Assembly: GCA_002426195.1 (NCBI GenBank)
Contig: DIOT01000056.1
Coordinates: forward strand, 214,639-278,638
Direction of reading: 5' to 3'
DNA from: Bacteroidales bacterium UBA5507
GTDB lineage: Bacteria; Bacteroidota; Bacteroidia; Bacteroidales; Lentimicrobiaceae
DNA length: 64,000 nucleotides
This document shows positions 37,064-46,128 of this stretch, in pieces; the first letter of the stretch is position 1, and every line of letters starts with the position of its first letter. A model generated the notes under the pieces. The model made no database searches. It was not told where the DNA came from and saw nothing but the letters and a program-made list of their open reading frames with translations. Made by a program: the position numbers and the translations under genes.

Positions 37064-38829
37064 TAGTACCAATGAACAAGTATTCGTTTGTGCTTTACCA
37101 TAGAGAGTACGACGAATTTCTGAAGGATCTGGCACAGCTTGGTGTTATTGATGTTTCTATCAGTAAGAATGACATTGACGATAATATCCGCAATAAGATG
37201 ATTGCTGATGCGCAAGTTAGTGAAATCATCAATTTCCTCTCAAAGCGTAGTGTTGAACATGTTGAGGACCTTACAGAACTGAAAGGTGAAGAGGTTGTTG
37301 CTGCAGTAAAGCAATTACAATCAAATATTGACAAATTAAATCATAAAGTAACTCAGCTTAAAAAGGAGCTTACAATTCTTGAACCCTGGGGTGAGTATTC
37401 AGCAGACCTTATTCAAAAACTATTTGATGAAGGTTACAGGGTAAGGTTTTATACGACACCTGTACGAAGGTTTACACAGGAAATGGAGGACAATGAAAAT
37501 ATCATTGAAATCAATCGGGCTCAATCTACTGTATACTTCGTAACAGTTGATCAAAAAGATAAGGAAGCTGATATAGATGCTGATGAGATTAAAATTCCAG
37601 CCATTTCACCGTCAGATTTACGCAATGAACTTGACAGGACTTTAAAGGAAATTGAAACCTCAAACAGCAAGATTGATGAATATGCAGCCAGATATATTCC
37701 AGCTCTTGAGCAATTGAAGAAGAGAATACTCAATGAAGTTGAATATCATCAGGTTATGTTGAAGACCATAAGGGAAGCAGATGACAAGTTGTATATTCTG
37801 AATGGCTTTGCACCGGTTACAAATGAAACAGAGCTGGAGAATTTCCTTAAATCGAGTGGTGTAATTTATTACAAAGAGAAGCCCATTCCGGCTGATGATC
37901 CACCTGTATTGCTCAGGAATAATAAATTTGCAAAACTCTTTGAACCGATTACTGAGATATTCTCCTTGCCAAATTATGGTGAAAAAGACCTTACTGCCTT
38001 GTTTGCTCCATTTTTCATGATGTTTTTTGGCTTCTGTATGGGCGATTTTATGTATGGGGTAGTGATGGTACTAGCAGGTTTAATCTTAAGAAGATTTGTA
38101 TCTGGTAGTATGAAATCTTATTTGACACTTGCAGTCTATCTTGGATTTGCTACTATGTTCTTTGGCCTTTTAGGCGGAACAATTGTAGGCTTCGATATGG
38201 AAGCAATTTCAGCTTTTCAACCTCTGCATAAATTTATGCTTGATGATATGGCTGTGTTTTACCTTGCATTGGGTCTTGGTGTCCTGCAGATTGTTTATGG
38301 TATGATTATACAGGCATACAACAGAGCAGTGATGTTTGGTTTCAAGTATTCACTGGCCCTTATTGGTGTGTTGCTGGCAATATTCGGAGTTATTGATGTG
38401 GCAATTGTAAAAATTGGTGGCAATATTTCATTGTACGTAATATATGCCGGAATAGCTCTGATGTTCTTCTTCAGTGATCCTGACATTAATGTATTCGCTC
38501 GTCTTGGAAAAGGTGTATGGGACTTATATAGTAACATTACCGGAATATTTGGGGACGTTCTTTCATATATTCGTTTGTTTGCTTTGAGCGCATCAGGTGG
38601 AATTCTAGGCTATGTAATTAATAGTATTTCTTTACCTTTACTCGATATAAATCCGGTTCTTGGTCCTATAATGTTCGTATTGGTTATGATTGTGGGTCAT
38701 GGAGCAAATATTGCACTCTCTGGACTTAGCGCATTTGTACACCCTATGAGGTTGACTTTTGTGGAGTTTTATAAGAATGCAGGCTTTGCCGGTGGAGGTA
38801 AAAAATATAATCCTTATTCTAAACATTAA
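37060..38829 (+). CDS. atpI: V-type ATP synthase subunit I
   Basis: Membrane stator subunit of Vo, 589 aa, equivalent to eukaryotic subunit a. A cytoplasmic N-terminal half with coiled coils (for example VKQLQSNIDKLNHKVTQL) is followed by seven or eight membrane helices from about residue 320, including FMMFFGFCMGDFMYGVVMVL and SYIRLFALSASGG with the conserved arginine of the ion channel. Length is at the short end for the family (about 600-660). It has an unusually good Shine-Dalgarno 7 bases upstream. Confidence 0.94.
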   Translation: MIVPMNKYSFVLYHREYDEFLKDLAQLGVIDVSISKNDIDDNIRNKMIADAQVSEIINFLSKRSVEHVEDLTELKGEEVVAAVKQLQSNIDKLNHKVTQLKKELTILEPWGEYSADLIQKLFDEGYRVRFYTTPVRRFTQEMEDNENIIEINRAQSTVYFVTVDQKDKEADIDADEIKIPAISPSDLRNELDRTLKEIETSNSKIDEYAARYIPALEQLKKRILNEVEYHQVMLKTIREADDKLYILNGFAPVTNETELENFLKSSGVIYYKEKPIPADDPPVLLRNNKFAKLFEPITEIFSLPNYGEKDLTALFAPFFMMFFGFCMGDFMYGVVMVLAGLILRRFVSGSMKSYLTLAVYLGFATMFFGLLGGTIVGFDMEAISAFQPLHKFMLDDMAVFYLALGLGVLQIVYGMIIQAYNRAVMFGFKYSLALIGVLLAIFGVIDVAIVKIGGNISLYVIYAGIALMFFFSDPDINVFARLGKGVWDLYSNITGIFGDVLSYIRLFALSASGGILGYVINSISLPLLDINPVLGPIMFVLVMIVGHGANIALSGLSAFVHPMRLTFVEFYKNAGFAGGGKKYNPYSKH

Positions 38830-38865
38830 GAAATCAAATAATTAAATAACTCTAACATCAAATCA

Positions 38866-38872
38866 AAGGAGA
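38866..38872 (+). promoter_or_regulatory. Strong Shine-Dalgarno before subunit K
   Basis: AAGGAGA lies 8 bases ahead of the ATG at 38881. Strong Shine-Dalgarno sequences are scarce in this window. Its presence before the rotor-ring subunit, needed in many copies per complex, fits enhanced translation of that gene. Confidence 0.65.
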
Positions 38873-38880
38873 ATTAAACT

Positions 38881-39339
38881 ATGTCAACAGCTGTAATATT
38901 AGCTTACATTGGACTGGCACTAATGGTAGTACTTTCGGGTGCCGGAAGTTCTATAGGTGTTGTTATTGGTGGCAATGCAACCCTGGGAGCTTTAAAGAAA
39001 AACGATGACGCATTCGGTAGCTACATGATTTTAAGTGCTCTACCCGGAACTCAAGGATTATACGGTTTCGCCGGATTTTTCATTATTAATAATTCGGGCA
39101 TTATTGTTCCCGAAATGTCGCTTTTAAACGGAATGGCAATTTTAGCTGCAGGTATTGCTCTTGGTACAGTAGGTTTAATCTCTGCTATAGTACAGGGCCG
39201 GGTTTGTGCTAATGGTATCGCTTCAATTGCTCAGGGATATGATGTTTTCGGTAAAACAATGGTTCTTGCTGTATTCCCTGAACTATATGCTATCGTAGCT
39301 TTCGCAACCACGTTCCTCATTTCAACAGGACTCGCATAA
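38881..39339 (+). CDS. atpK: V-type ATP synthase subunit K (rotor ring proteolipid)
   Basis: Membrane rotor subunit of 152 aa with four helices from a duplicated hairpin. One ion-binding carboxylate is kept, Glu134 in AVFPELYAI; the matching first-hairpin site reads LPGTQGLYGF. The five residues that bind Na+ in Enterococcus hirae NtpK (Leu61, Thr64, Gln65, Gln110, Glu139) have equivalents here (Leu54, Thr57, Gln58, Gln105, Glu134) at constant offsets. The enzyme is therefore predicted to move Na+ rather than H+. It is the last gene of the operon, followed by a terminator. Confidence 0.95.
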   Translation: MSTAVILAYIGLALMVVLSGAGSSIGVVIGGNATLGALKKNDDAFGSYMILSALPGTQGLYGFAGFFIINNSGIIVPEMSLLNGMAILAAGIALGTVGLISAIVQGRVCANGIASIAQGYDVFGKTMVLAVFPELYAIVAFATTFLISTGLA

Positions 39340-39360
39340 AGAATATTTTCTATTTTTGTT

Positions 39361-39389
39361 AAAGCATCGTCAGACAGACGGTGCTTTTT
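39361..39389 (+). terminator. Intrinsic terminator of the V-ATPase operon
   Basis: AAAGCATCGTC (39361-39371) pairs with GACGGTGCTTT (39377-39387), 11 bp with one wobble and a 5-base loop, running into TTTTT. It lies 22 bases after the subunit K stop and separates the operon from the DUF4342 gene. Confidence 0.92.
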
Positions 39390-39427
39390 ATGTTTCCAGT
39401 AGTCATAAATTTAACTATTTTAATGCC

Positions 39428-39661
39428 ATGAAAGAAGAATATAAAGTTAAAGGTGAAGACCTTCTGTCTAAAGTAAAACAAATTATCAATGAAGGTAATG
39501 TTAGTAGAATCATTATCAAGGATACTAAAGGGGATGTTTTTCTTGAAATACCTGTTACCATTGGAATCATAGGTGCCGTTTTTGCCCCTGTACTGGCAGC
39601 CGTAGGTGCACTTGCTGCTCTTGTGGCTAACTTTACTATTGAAGTGGTTAGACGCGATTAA
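39428..39661 (+). CDS. DUF4342 family small protein
   Basis: A 77-aa protein from the ATG at 39428 (MKEEYKVKGEDLLSKVKQII). A short N-terminal charged helix and beta strand (GNVSRIIIKDTKGDVFLEIP) are followed by a glycine/alanine-rich membrane segment (IGIIGAVFAPVLAAVGALAA). This is the DUF4342 pattern; function is unknown. A longer frame starting at 39356 runs through the V-ATPase terminator hairpin, so its first 24 codons are not coding. Confidence 0.82.
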   Translation: MKEEYKVKGEDLLSKVKQIINEGNVSRIIIKDTKGDVFLEIPVTIGIIGAVFAPVLAAVGALAALVANFTIEVVRRD

Positions 39662-39683
39662 CACAAAAACTGAAGAAAATAAC

Positions 39684-39691
39684 TATCTTTG
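39684..39691 (+). promoter_or_regulatory. -7 box for the tig-clpP-clpX group
   Basis: TATCTTTG matches TAnnTTTG, 59 bases before the tig start. No clear -33 TTG. A heat-shock type promoter was not recognised. Confidence 0.5.
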
Positions 39692-39750
39692 CAAACTAAT
39701 TGAATTTCGTAGAATTGAATAGTTAAAATAACCACACTAGTAAGATAAAA

Positions 39751-41103
39751 ATGAACATTGAACTTCAGAAAACAGGTGATTTAACCGCAACTATCAAGAT
39801 TGAGCTGTTAAAAGTAGATTATGAGGAAAAGGTAAATAAGGTTTTGAGAGATTACCAGAAGAAGGCACAAATGCCTGGCTTCAGACCCGGTAAAGTCCCT
39901 TTCAGTCTGACCAAGAAAATGTACGGACAAGCTGCTACTGCAGATGAAATTAATAGGATCCTCAGTGATACTCTTGATAACTATATCAGAGATAATAATC
40001 TGAAAATTTTAGGTAATCCTTTGGCAAATACCGAAAAAACTCAAATGGTAGATTTCGCATCCGAAGGCGACTATAGTTTTTACTTTGATATAGCACAGAC
40101 ACCTGAGTTTGAAATAGTCCTTTCACCAGAATTGAAAGTTACTTATCAGAATATTATGGCAACTGATAAGATGGCCGGTGATTATCTTACCGATATCAGA
40201 CAGCGACAAGGTAATCCTGTAGATGTTGAAAGTGTTGAAAAGAATGACCTCGTTAAAGGTGATTTTGTTGAACTGAAGGACGATGGTACTGTAAATGAAG
40301 AAGGATTAAAGACTTCGGGTTCTATCAATATTTCCTTACTTAAAAATGATGACCTTGTTACTAAACTAACAGGTTTGAAATCAGGTGAAACTATCATTAT
40401 TGAAGCGGAAAATTTATCGGATAATAACGAAGAGAAGGCAGTTATGCTAGGTGTAACTCCTGAAGAAGCTACTAATGTTAACTCAAAATTCAACTTCACT
40501 GTCACAGGAATTAGCAGGATAACACCGGCTGAATTAAATGAGGCGTTCTTTGATAAAATTTTCCCGGGTGAAGAAATTAAAACTGAGGAAGATGCCTTAG
40601 AAAGGATTAAAAAAGAAGCAAACCAATCATTTGTTGGAGAATCCGACCGCAAATTCCTGAATGATGCTATTGAAGCTCTTATTGAAAAAGCTAATATCAT
40701 TTTACCTGATGAGTTTGTAAAGAGATGGTTGGTAGAAACTAATCCTGATAAACTAACAGCCGAAGATGTTGAAAGAGATTATGAGGGTTACAGCAGATCT
40801 TTACGCTGGCAGTTAATTGAAAATAAATTAATCGCTGATGAGAACATCGAGGTAACTGAAGATGAAGTTAAAGACGTTTTCAGAAGTTATTTCCGTCGCC
40901 CGGGTTCTGAAGTAATGGATGAAGAAATGAAAAATCGTATCGACGGTATTGCTGATTCATTTATGAAAAATAAGGAAGAAGTCGGTCGTGTAAGAAATCA
41001 ATTATTCGATAAGAAGCTACTCGATGTATTAAAGAATAAACTTCAACCAGCTCAGGAGAACCTAAGCTATGATGAGTTTGTTAAATTAGCTTCAACTAAA
41101 TAA
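39751..41103 (+). CDS. tig: Trigger factor
   Basis: Ribosome-bound chaperone of 450 aa. The N-terminal ribosome-binding domain has the signature MPGFRPGKVPFSLTKKMYG. A central region corresponds to the FKBP-type domain (FVELKDDGTVNEE), but it is divergent as is usual in Bacteroidota, and prolyl isomerase activity is doubtful. The C-terminal half is the helical chaperone arm. It is followed within 6 bases by clpP, the standard tig-clpP-clpX arrangement. Confidence 0.95.
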   Translation: MNIELQKTGDLTATIKIELLKVDYEEKVNKVLRDYQKKAQMPGFRPGKVPFSLTKKMYGQAATADEINRILSDTLDNYIRDNNLKILGNPLANTEKTQMVDFASEGDYSFYFDIAQTPEFEIVLSPELKVTYQNIMATDKMAGDYLTDIRQRQGNPVDVESVEKNDLVKGDFVELKDDGTVNEEGLKTSGSINISLLKNDDLVTKLTGLKSGETIIIEAENLSDNNEEKAVMLGVTPEEATNVNSKFNFTVTGISRITPAELNEAFFDKIFPGEEIKTEEDALERIKKEANQSFVGESDRKFLNDAIEALIEKANIILPDEFVKRWLVETNPDKLTAEDVERDYEGYSRSLRWQLIENKLIADENIEVTEDEVKDVFRSYFRRPGSEVMDEEMKNRIDGIADSFMKNKEEVGRVRNQLFDKKLLDVLKNKLQPAQENLSYDEFVKLASTK

Positions 41104-41109
41104 AGAAGA

Positions 41110-41790
41110 ATGATTATGGAAAATAGTGAATTTTATAAATATGCTACTAAGCATCTGGGATTAAGCAGTACTACACTGCGTAAATACAATTCTGTAGCTC
41201 AGGGTTACATTTCACCAACAATCATCGAAGAGCGACAACTTAACATTGCCACAATGGATGTCTTCTCAAGATTGATGATGGATCGGATTATCTTCCTTGG
41301 AGTGCCTATTGATGATTATGTGGCCAATATTATTCAAGCTCAATTACTTTTCCTTGAATCCGTTGATGGTAAAAAAGATATTCAGATTTACTTCAATACT
41401 CCCGGGGGAAGTGTTTATGCAGGACTTGGTATATACGACACAATGCAGTATATAGCCCCTGATGTTGCTACAATCTGTACCGGAATGGCAGCATCTATGG
41501 GCGCGGTTCTTTTATGTGCCGGAGCTAAGCAAAAACGTACCGCGTTAAAGCATTCCCGAATTCTTATTCATCAACCGATGGGAGGAGCTCAAGGTCAGGC
41601 ATCTGATATTGAGATTACAGCCCGCGAGATCATGAAGTTAAAGAAAGAATTGTACGAAATTTTAGCTGAACATACTGGTCAACCCTACAAAAAAATCGAA
41701 AAGGATTCTGACCGCGATTATTGGATGACAGCTGAAGAGGCTAAAGAATATGGTATGATTGACGAAGTTCTTCTGAGAGGAAAAGTCTAA
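41110..41790 (+). CDS. clpP: ATP-dependent Clp protease proteolytic subunit
   Basis: Serine protease ring subunit of 226 aa. The catalytic Ser129 lies in GMAASMGAVLL and His154 in RILIHQPMGG; an aspartate in the SDRDYWM region completes the triad. NTPGGSVYAGLGIYDTMQ is the conserved substrate groove. The protein may start at 41110 or at the ATG six bases later. It works with ClpX, encoded 33 bases downstream. Confidence 0.97.
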   Translation: MIMENSEFYKYATKHLGLSSTTLRKYNSVAQGYISPTIIEERQLNIATMDVFSRLMMDRIIFLGVPIDDYVANIIQAQLLFLESVDGKKDIQIYFNTPGGSVYAGLGIYDTMQYIAPDVATICTGMAASMGAVLLCAGAKQKRTALKHSRILIHQPMGGAQGQASDIEITAREIMKLKKELYEILAEHTGQPYKKIEKDSDRDYWMTAEEAKEYGMIDEVLLRGKV

Positions 41791-41823
41791 GAGAGATTAT
41801 ACTTAATTGAAGAATCATTAGAA

Positions 41824-43053
41824 ATGCCAAAGAAAGAAGAAAAATGCTCATTTTGCGGAAGGCCCAGAAGTGAGACTATAATGCTCATTTCCGGGCTTGA
41901 GGCACATATTTGCAACTACTGCGTTGAACAGGCAGAAGACATTATTCGTGAAGAATCAAAAGCTGGGAAAGCCGGTGACTTCTCAAAAATTAAATTGTAC
42001 AAGCCTGTTGAAATTAAAAACTTCCTTGATCAATATGTAATTGGTCAGGATGAGGCCAAGAAAATTCTTTCGGTGGCAGTTTACAATCATTATAAAAGAA
42101 TCAATAGGCCTGTATCGCATAATAATGAAGTTGAAATAGAAAAATCGAATCTCATACTTGTTGGTGCTACAGGTACAGGAAAGACATTGATGGCTCGTAC
42201 AATAGCCAAACTTTTAAATGTGCCTTTCTGTATAGCTGATGCAACTGTGCTTACTGAAGCAGGTTATGTAGGAGAAGATGTTGAGAGTATTCTTTCACGA
42301 TTATTACAGACAGCCGACTATGATGTTGCTGCAGCAGAGAAAGGTATCGTTTTCATAGATGAGATTGATAAAATTGCAAGGAAGAGCGACAATCCCTCAA
42401 TTACCAGAGATGTGTCCGGCGAAGGAGTTCAACAGGCACTCCTGAAGCTTCTGGAAGGTGCTGTTGTTAATGTACCTCCTCAAGGTGGCAGAAAGCATCC
42501 TGAACAAAGAATGATCCAAATCAACACTCAAAATATCCTTTTCATTGCCGGAGGTGCTTTTGATGGTATCGAAAATAAAATAGCTTCAAGAGTTCAGACG
42601 AATATTATAGGATATACTTCTGCAAAAGATCATGAGATTGACAAGAGTAACCTTCTTCAATATGTAGCTCCGCAAGATCTTAAAAGCTTTGGACTTATTC
42701 CTGAATTAGTAGGTAGAATGCCCGTAGTTACTTATTTGAGCCCTCTTGATAAAGAAGCATTGCGCAGAATATTGGTAGAACCTAAGAATGCGCTGGTTAA
42801 ACAGTTTACCCAACTTTTTGAACTGGATAATATAAAGCTCACAATATCAGAACCGGTTCTGGATTTTATTGTTGATAAAGCAATTGAATTCAAATTGGGA
42901 GCCAGGGGACTCAGATCAATTATGGAAGCATTGCTGACAGATGCAATGTATACACTTCCTTCAGAACAGAATGCTAAGGAATTTAAATTGTCACTTCCTC
43001 AGGCAGAGCAGATATTAAAGAAAATTAACCAATCGAAGCTCAGGGTAGCCTAA
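41824..43053 (+). CDS. clpX: ATP-dependent Clp protease ATP-binding subunit ClpX
   Basis: AAA+ unfoldase of 409 aa that feeds substrates to ClpP. It has an N-terminal C4 zinc-binding domain (CSFCGRPR and HICNYC), Walker A VGATGTGKTLMA (more often GPTGSGKTL), Walker B IVFIDEIDKIA, the pore loop TEAGYVGEDVE, and sensor motif GARGLRS near the C-terminus. Length and order are typical. Confidence 0.97.
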   Translation: MPKKEEKCSFCGRPRSETIMLISGLEAHICNYCVEQAEDIIREESKAGKAGDFSKIKLYKPVEIKNFLDQYVIGQDEAKKILSVAVYNHYKRINRPVSHNNEVEIEKSNLILVGATGTGKTLMARTIAKLLNVPFCIADATVLTEAGYVGEDVESILSRLLQTADYDVAAAEKGIVFIDEIDKIARKSDNPSITRDVSGEGVQQALLKLLEGAVVNVPPQGGRKHPEQRMIQINTQNILFIAGGAFDGIENKIASRVQTNIIGYTSAKDHEIDKSNLLQYVAPQDLKSFGLIPELVGRMPVVTYLSPLDKEALRRILVEPKNALVKQFTQLFELDNIKLTISEPVLDFIVDKAIEFKLGARGLRSIMEALLTDAMYTLPSEQNAKEFKLSLPQAEQILKKINQSKLRVA

Positions 43054-43117
43054 TTATAGAAATAGTACTAATTTATTGGCATCTTTTTTGTTATTATAGC
43101 AATAAAAATGGTAATTA

Positions 43118-43699
43118 ATGAACAGGCTGCTATATAGCATCTTTTTCGCCCTACTTGCTTTTACATCTGCAAATGCGCAGTTGCCTTACGATCGTGTTTT
43201 TAAAGCGAGAGTCATAGATGGTGATACTATGCCAATGATGACACTACCTCGGGTAAACATCAAAGGTTATGTTATATACAGAACGCCCTCTGAACAACGA
43301 AGATATGACCGGTTGGTCAGAAATGTTAAGAAAGTATATCCTTACGCACGTTTGGCCGGAATTAAGCTCCGTGAATATGACAGTATGATGGCCGGATTGA
43401 CAGAGAAAGAGCAAAAAAGGATTTATAAACAAGCAGAAGCAGATTTAAAAGATGAGTTTGGCGAAGAGCTGAAATCTCTTACTATAACTCAGGGCCATAT
43501 ACTTTTAAAGCTTGTTGATAGAGAGGTGGGCAATCCTACATACGATATTGTCAAAGAACTGCGTGGAAGATTTGTTGCATTCTTCTGGCAAAATCTGAGT
43601 CGGTTATTTGGTTATAATCTTAAAGATAAGTATGACCCGAAAGGACGTGACAGAGATATAGAAATTATAGTACAACGAATAGAGAACGGTACTATCTGA
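43118..43699 (+). CDS. DUF4294 domain protein
   Basis: Predicted secreted protein of 193 aa with a signal peptide (cleavage near SANAQLP). The family core includes VIDGDTMPMMTLPRVNIKG and VKKVYPYARLAGIKL, and a later GRFVAFFWQNLSRLFGYNLK. DUF4294 is a Bacteroidota envelope family without assigned function. It lies after clpX and is convergent with the sugar phosphotransferase gene. Confidence 0.87.
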   Translation: MNRLLYSIFFALLAFTSANAQLPYDRVFKARVIDGDTMPMMTLPRVNIKGYVIYRTPSEQRRYDRLVRNVKKVYPYARLAGIKLREYDSMMAGLTEKEQKRIYKQAEADLKDEFGEELKSLTITQGHILLKLVDREVGNPTYDIVKELRGRFVAFFWQNLSRLFGYNLKDKYDPKGRDRDIEIIVQRIENGTI

Positions 43700-43720
43700 T
43701 CCTATAAATATAATCCTGAG

Positions 43721-45139
43721 CTATTTTCCTCTTCCCTGAAGAACAATTAGGACTGTGTAAATAAGAATTTTAAAGTCCATTGCAAGCGACATATTCTCAA
43801 TGTAAAGAATGTCGAATTTAAGACGCTCAACCATTTCCTCAACATTTTCAGCATATCCGTATTTAACCTGTCCCCATGATGTTATGCCGGGTTTTACTTT
43901 TTGAAGTAGACGATAATGAGGTGCGCGTTGAACTATTTGATCAATAAAGAACTGCCTTTCGGGTCTTGGGCCAACAAGTGACATATCCCCAATAAGCACT
44001 GACCAGAATTGTGGAATCTCATCAAGACGGACTTTACGCAGAAAGTGGCCGAATGAAGTTATGCGTGGATCTTCTTTAGAAGATAATAGAGGCACGCCAT
44101 TCTTTTCAGCATCACAATACATGCTTCGGAACTTTATCATTGTAAAGGGTTTCCCATGAAGCCCTACTCGTTTTTGGCGATATAAAACCGGTCCCTTTGA
44201 GGTAAGTTTAATTCCTACAGCAACACCAATGTAAGCAGGTATGAGTATAATCATTGCGATTATTGAGACAACTATATCCATGATCCTCTTTAATGATTGT
44301 TGCCACGCCGGCATTAAATCGGGAGAAATCTCCAAAAGAGGAGTGTGAAAAATTGAAGTCGAATGTATGGTTCCCAACAGATAATCTTGCATATCAGGGA
44401 TTACCTTGATGATGACATTTGTATTTTCAACTTCTGTAATAATCTGCTCAATGGTCTTTACCTCTGATCTTTCAGTCGCAATGATGACTTCCTCTACTTC
44501 ATAATCCATTATTATCTGTTTTAATTGGTTTATCTGTCCAAGATGTGGCAAGAATTTTTCCAATTTGTAATCCTTATATGGGACAGCATTTACAAATCCA
44601 ACGAATTTGTTTCCACTCGATTTTTCCTGATTTTCAATCTCATTATAGATTCCAATTGCATTGCCATTACTACCAACTATGATAGTATTGAAACCAATGA
44701 TTTTGTGATGGATTCTATATGTAGTAATGGAAGTGAGAATAAGGCGCAATGTATATGTGGGAATAAAATGGCATAAAAATAGTACTGCTATTGAATCATA
44801 ATAGTGATGATATTCAGTAATCATATCATCTATGATCAGGGTGAAAAAGATAATTATTACTCCAATAATGGTAATAAGCAGCGTTTGTCCAAGCTCTCTT
44901 AAACGGGCCTTACGAAAGATTCTTCGGTATGTACCCATCATTATGTATAAGCATAACCAAAAGATGGGGATAAAAATCAGTCCATACCACAGGTTTTTAT
45001 CCTGATATATAACTTCGGGGTACTGAAAGATATTAGGGTCTGCAGTGTATTTCCTATAAATAAAAAAAGTAGCCCAGGCCAACAGGGCGGCTAAAAGATC
45101 AGCAAGAACATAACGAGCTACTTGTAATTTTCGATTCAT
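43721..45139 (-). CDS. Undecaprenyl-phosphate sugar phosphotransferase (WcaJ/WbaP type)
   Basis: Inner-membrane enzyme of 472 aa that starts exopolysaccharide or O-unit assembly by moving a sugar-1-phosphate onto undecaprenyl phosphate. Four or five N-terminal helices and a central Rossmann-like part (NTIIVGSNGNAIGIYNEI) precede the C-terminal bacterial sugar transferase domain (KRIMDIVVSIIAM, RVGLHGKPFTMIKFRSM, RKVRLDEIPQFW, SLVGPRPER). Glucose is the usual sugar for WcaJ but cannot be confirmed. The gene follows an unknown lipoprotein by 9 bases. No glycan export genes are in the immediate vicinity. Confidence 0.92.
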   Translation of the reverse strand: MNRKLQVARYVLADLLAALLAWATFFIYRKYTADPNIFQYPEVIYQDKNLWYGLIFIPIFWLCLYIMMGTYRRIFRKARLRELGQTLLITIIGVIIIFFTLIIDDMITEYHHYYDSIAVLFLCHFIPTYTLRLILTSITTYRIHHKIIGFNTIIVGSNGNAIGIYNEIENQEKSSGNKFVGFVNAVPYKDYKLEKFLPHLGQINQLKQIIMDYEVEEVIIATERSEVKTIEQIITEVENTNVIIKVIPDMQDYLLGTIHSTSIFHTPLLEISPDLMPAWQQSLKRIMDIVVSIIAMIILIPAYIGVAVGIKLTSKGPVLYRQKRVGLHGKPFTMIKFRSMYCDAEKNGVPLLSSKEDPRITSFGHFLRKVRLDEIPQFWSVLIGDMSLVGPRPERQFFIDQIVQRAPHYRLLQKVKPGITSWGQVKYGYAENVEEMVERLKFDILYIENMSLAMDFKILIYTVLIVLQGRGK

Positions 45140-45148
45140 TTCAGAAAT

Positions 45149-46036
45149 TTATAAATGCACGAGTTTTAGGTTGTCAAGCAGGAATATAGCATCTGTATTG
45201 CCTGAATTCTTCTGGGCTCCAAAGAATATTTGAAAATCAGTAGCACTCGGGGTGTCATACTTTGGCACTGACAGGTTGATGTATACTTTATTCCATTCAT
45301 CAGTTTGATTCAAAACAATTAAGGGTCGTTGCACTCTTAATCCTTTAGAGACGTAGAATACACCAACGACCATTTCCTGGTTAATTTTATAATTCATTTC
45401 GAGAAATATTGAATTCCCGTTACCAGGGAAATCAAATTTCTCAGTAGTCACTGCTTCAAAGATGGCGGTATCAGCAGCAAGTTGCACGATAGCCGAATAA
45501 GAATTACCCATTTCAGGAAAAACTAATGCCGGGTCACTTGTTTTGGAGATGCCCACTGTGCTTTTTGATGTTGTGTCAAGCGATAAGCTTGAATTTTCAA
45601 AGCTTTCAAGCCATGGAAATTTTACATTTGTAGCATAATTTACTGTAGTACCCGAAATATTGACTACACTGTCTTTTACAAGTTTAACTTCTTTGTTTAA
45701 GGCAGTAAAAAATGGATAAACACTTCGGGTGTTACTGATACCATTTAATTTTATTCCCGGGCGGATGTTGATGGTTTCTTTTCCTGATGTTAAGATTGGA
45801 ACAGTGGCTGGTAATTCAAAAGAGCCAATAAAAGTTCCATCAATATAAATCCATGCATCAGTAATCTTTGATGATGATGTACCTTGCTGATAAACAGTGT
45901 TTAGATCAATATTCTCTATGTGAATATATGATGGCACCAGATCCTCATCATCTTTCGGCTCACAACCATAGAGAAAAATCAGTTGGAAAACGATTGCGGA
46001 GATTAATAGTAATTTGTTTCTAGTAAAGATTTCCAT
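45149..46036 (-). CDS. Lipoprotein of unknown function upstream of the sugar phosphotransferase
   Basis: A 295-aa predicted lipoprotein (signal sequence with lipobox LYGCEPK, Cys about 25). The mature part is beta-rich, with an N-terminal Ig-like or carboxypeptidase-regulatory-like region and a C-terminal jelly-roll-like domain ending AIFLLDNLKLVHL, a pattern common in carbohydrate-binding modules. I do not recognise a named family. It probably shares a transcript with the downstream sugar transferase (9-base gap) and perhaps with the upstream oxidoreductase, whose stop is 92 bases before it. Confidence 0.7.
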   Translation of the reverse strand: MEIFTRNKLLLISAIVFQLIFLYGCEPKDDEDLVPSYIHIENIDLNTVYQQGTSSSKITDAWIYIDGTFIGSFELPATVPILTSGKETINIRPGIKLNGISNTRSVYPFFTALNKEVKLVKDSVVNISGTTVNYATNVKFPWLESFENSSLSLDTTSKSTVGISKTSDPALVFPEMGNSYSAIVQLAADTAIFEAVTTEKFDFPGNGNSIFLEMNYKINQEMVVGVFYVSKGLRVQRPLIVLNQTDEWNKVYINLSVPKYDTPSATDFQIFFGAQKNSGNTDAIFLLDNLKLVHL

Positions 46037-46128
46037 AAACGAATTAAAGGTTGTAACCGTGTAATTTCAACGGCAGGATTATACTTTTATTGCTTAAAAT
46101 TTAACAAAATTTAACCTTCTGTAATTTT

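Noticed and set aside
39356..39427. Longer start for the DUF4342 protein
   Set aside because: The added codons span the V-ATPase terminator hairpin.
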